Origin: Gemmatimonadales bacterium
GTDB taxonomy: Bacteria > Gemmatimonadota > Gemmatimonadetes > Gemmatimonadales > GWC2-71-9
Direction of reading: 5' to 3'
NCBI GenBank assembly: GCA_030597435.1
Contig: JAUVRV010000153.1
Coordinates: 1-6,640, forward strand
Length of the DNA: 6,640 nucleotides
The notes below the pieces were generated by a model that saw only the letters and a program-made list of their open reading frames with translations, made no database searches and was not told the origin of the DNA. This document shows, in pieces, positions 5,238-6,640 of the stretch. The number at the start of each line of letters is the position of its first letter. The stretch's first letter is position 1. The translations under genes and the position numbers were made by a program.

Positions 5238-6335
5238 GTGAGAGACAACGACAGCGGCAACATCCCCGTGCAGGACGAGGTCTTGTGTCGGCCTCATAGA
5301 CCGCCGAGCGGCGTAGAGCGGGTGTTTGGCGACGGGCTCAGACAGCAGCTCACCAACAGAGTCGATCTGGCTATGCGCATTGATGAAGCAGGATCGCTGG
5401 TGATCAGCGAGTTCTACTCCGGCGGAGGCACTCCTGAGATCCAATACGGATGGGACAGATTCTGGGAACTGTACAACAACTCTGATACCACGATCTACCT
5501 GGACGGTATGCTGCTGGGTTACGCATTCGGTCACTTCGGGTCTGCGCTGCACACATGTGCGGAGCAGCAACCGTACCGTGAGGACCCCCTCGGCCTGGTG
5601 TCCCGGGCGTTCCACCAGTTTCCGGGTGCGGGGCAGGATCATCCAATAGTACCTGGACAGGCCGTCGTCATCGCGCTCGACGCAGTAGATCACTCACAGG
5701 TACATCCCACACTGCCAGACCTATCACATGCTGATTTCGAGTTGGAGGGCGCGGCCGACACGGACAACCCCGATGTGCCCAACATGCCATCCGTTGGACC
5801 GATGGACCATCCCTATGGTCACGGCATGCTCGCGCATGAGAGGAGCGTGAAATTCGTAGCCATGCGGGCAGACCCGGCAAGTCTACCGACTGTGACCGTT
5901 GATGTATACCCCTTCAGGCGGATACCCACTGACCTGATCCTAGACGTTCAGCACGCCGGTCTGATGGACCCCAAATCAGCTCCACACCCGATTCTCGTGC
6001 ACTTTTGTCACCGCTGGGTGAATCGGGAATTCGAGCGCCTCGAGGCGGCAGGCTACAGGCTGGGTGATAACGACAACACTACGTCGCTGCACCGCAGGAT
6101 CTTGCGACACGCTCCAGATGGCCGTCCAATATTGCAGGATCTGAACGTGTCCTACTTTGATTTCGTGGCCGGGAGGTACAGCCACCGTACCATCGAGTAC
6201 ACCCCCCCCAATGGGCAACATCGCGCTCCTCAAGAACACAGATGCAGGAAGCTGCCGATTACATGGTCGAGGTGTGAGCGGAACCCCAGTGCCACAGGAG
6301 GCTGCGCTCTTGTACCGCGAGAAACCTGGGCGTGA
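5238..6335 (+). pseudogene. DUF4876-like lipoprotein, copy 4 (N-terminally truncated)
   Basis: An open frame of 365 codons from a GTG at 5238 that lacks the lipoprotein signal peptide and nearly all of the N-terminal regulatory-like domain. Homology to the other copies resumes around VFGDG (nt 5323-5337). It then contains the full DUF4876-like region: GSLVISE, ELYNNSDTTIYLDG, LHTCAEQ, FHQFPGAG, ALDAVDHS, DTDNPDVPN, RIPTDLILD, a conserved Cys (HFCHRWVN) and RPILQDLNVSYFDF. The GTG has only a weak AAGAG 2 nt upstream, so translation is doubtful and the product could not be exported as written. Against copy 3, roughly 350 bp are missing between the 140-bp element and VFGDG. The last 44 residues, after IEY, have no counterpart in the other copies and follow a run of eight C (6202-6209). 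The remaining frame is intact, so decay is recent or the domain is still used. Confidence 0.75.
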
Positions 6336-6566
6336 CTATTTCTCAGGGCAGAGACAGTAGTCAGGGCCGGTGAGACACTGCCCCGGGGCGCAGTAATACT
6401 CTTGGCACAATTGTGCACAGAATCCAGGTCCCTCATACTTGCACGATGTTGGTGGCGGTTGCGTGCACGTCAGGCACCCCGTCGCCTCCTTGGCACCGAA
6501 CGCCAATGCCGTGACAATACCTGCGGCAAGCAATGCATTACGGAGCAGCTTCAGCCTGTTACGCAT
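6336..6566 (-). CDS. Secreted Cys-rich defensin-like peptide C
   Basis: Pre-peptide of 76 residues. The frame is open to an ATG at 6617, but the ATG at 6566 is the start: AGGAGG lies 5 nt upstream and the protein then aligns end to end with peptide A (MRNRLKLLRN versus MRTRLKLLRN). The signal peptide has basic residues to position 9, a hydrophobic core to about 24, and cleavage near KEA28 or ATG30. Nine cysteines lie at 31, 34, 42, 50, 54, 59, 64, 71 and 73. Cysteines 42, 50/54, 64 (GQC) and 71/73 (CLC) form the CS-alpha-beta frame, with the loop before the CxxxC two residues shorter than in A and B. Net mature charge is about -2. Its stop codon directly abuts the stop of truncated lipoprotein copy 4 on the opposite strand. 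Function unknown. Confidence 0.85.
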   Translation of the reverse strand: MRNRLKLLRNALLAAGIVTALAFGAKEATGCLTCTQPPPTSCKYEGPGFCAQLCQEYYCAPGQCLTGPDYCLCPEK

Positions 6567-6571
6567 TATGA

Positions 6572-6577
6572 CCTCCT
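6572..6577 (-). promoter_or_regulatory. Ribosome binding site of peptide C
   Basis: AGGAGG followed by TCATA and ATG on the - strand, identical in context to peptide A. It argues for the start at 6566 rather than 6617. Confidence 0.85.
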
Positions 6578-6593
6578 GGCTCGTGTCAGCTAA

Positions 6594-6609
6594 GGGGCCT
6601 GGCGGCCCC
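6594..6609 (-). promoter_or_regulatory. Leader hairpin upstream of peptide C
   Basis: On the - strand GGGGCC-GCCA-GGCCCC is a perfect 6-bp stem with a 4-nt loop, 16 nt before the Shine-Dalgarno. It corresponds in position and partly in sequence to the leader stem of peptide A. The conserved block upstream (CTCTCGTGTGA) may include promoter elements, but no consensus is clear. Confidence 0.5.
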
Positions 6610-6640
6610 AGTCTCACACGAGAGTGACGCCGCGCGGCCC

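Noticed and set aside
5229..5693. Antisense frame of 154 codons opposite copy 4
   Set aside because: It is a mirror of the conserved DUF4876-like coding frame, without recognisable motifs or a start context.
6567..6617. ATG at 6617 as the start of peptide C
   Set aside because: The extra 17 residues read through the conserved leader hairpin and ribosome binding site shared with peptide A.

Overview
The window looks like an accessory stretch of a moderately GC-rich, diderm, environmental bacterial chromosome. It holds no housekeeping gene, tRNA, rRNA, transposase or CRISPR array. It is built from two paralogous gene families that are repeatedly interleaved on opposite strands. (i) The + strand carries four copies of a large secreted lipoprotein whose conserved blocks match, from memory, the DUF4876 family first known from Bacteroides. 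(ii) The - strand carries three genes for small secreted cysteine-rich peptides with mature parts of about 45-50 residues. The GC-rich composition with DUF4876 paralogues suggests Gemmatimonadota or a GC-rich relative of the Bacteroidota. This is an inference; no phylogenetic marker is present.

Layout: lipoprotein copy 1 (2-1270, start lies left of the window) and copy 2 (1369-2676) are in tandem, separated by a spacer of degenerate 35-bp repeats. Peptide A (2684-2923, -) converges on copy 2 with 7 bp between stop codons. A divergent intergenic region (2924-3174) holds the peptide leader, a 140-bp element with inverted ends, and a hairpin and ribosome binding site for copy 3 (3175-4485). A 157-bp gap with a strong interrupted inverted repeat separates copy 3 from convergent peptide B (4643-4882, -). 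The next divergent region (4883-5237) holds a second copy of the 140-bp element. It is followed by copy 4 (5238-6335), which has lost its signal peptide and N-terminal domain and is probably a pseudogene. Its stop abuts peptide C (6336-6566, -), whose conserved leader runs to the right edge. The recurring unit is therefore [peptide <- | 140-bp hairpin element | -> lipoprotein].

The most interesting feature is the peptide family. After a clear signal peptide, all three end in the cysteine frame C..CxxxC..GxC..CxC. This is the signature of the cysteine-stabilised alpha-beta (CS-alpha-beta) fold of insect, plant and fungal defensins and scorpion toxins, which is rarely reported in bacteria. Unlike classical defensins, the mature peptides are net acidic. 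A functional link between the peptides and the lipoproteins (ligand/receptor, toxin/immunity or co-displayed surface proteins) is suggested only by their repeated linkage.
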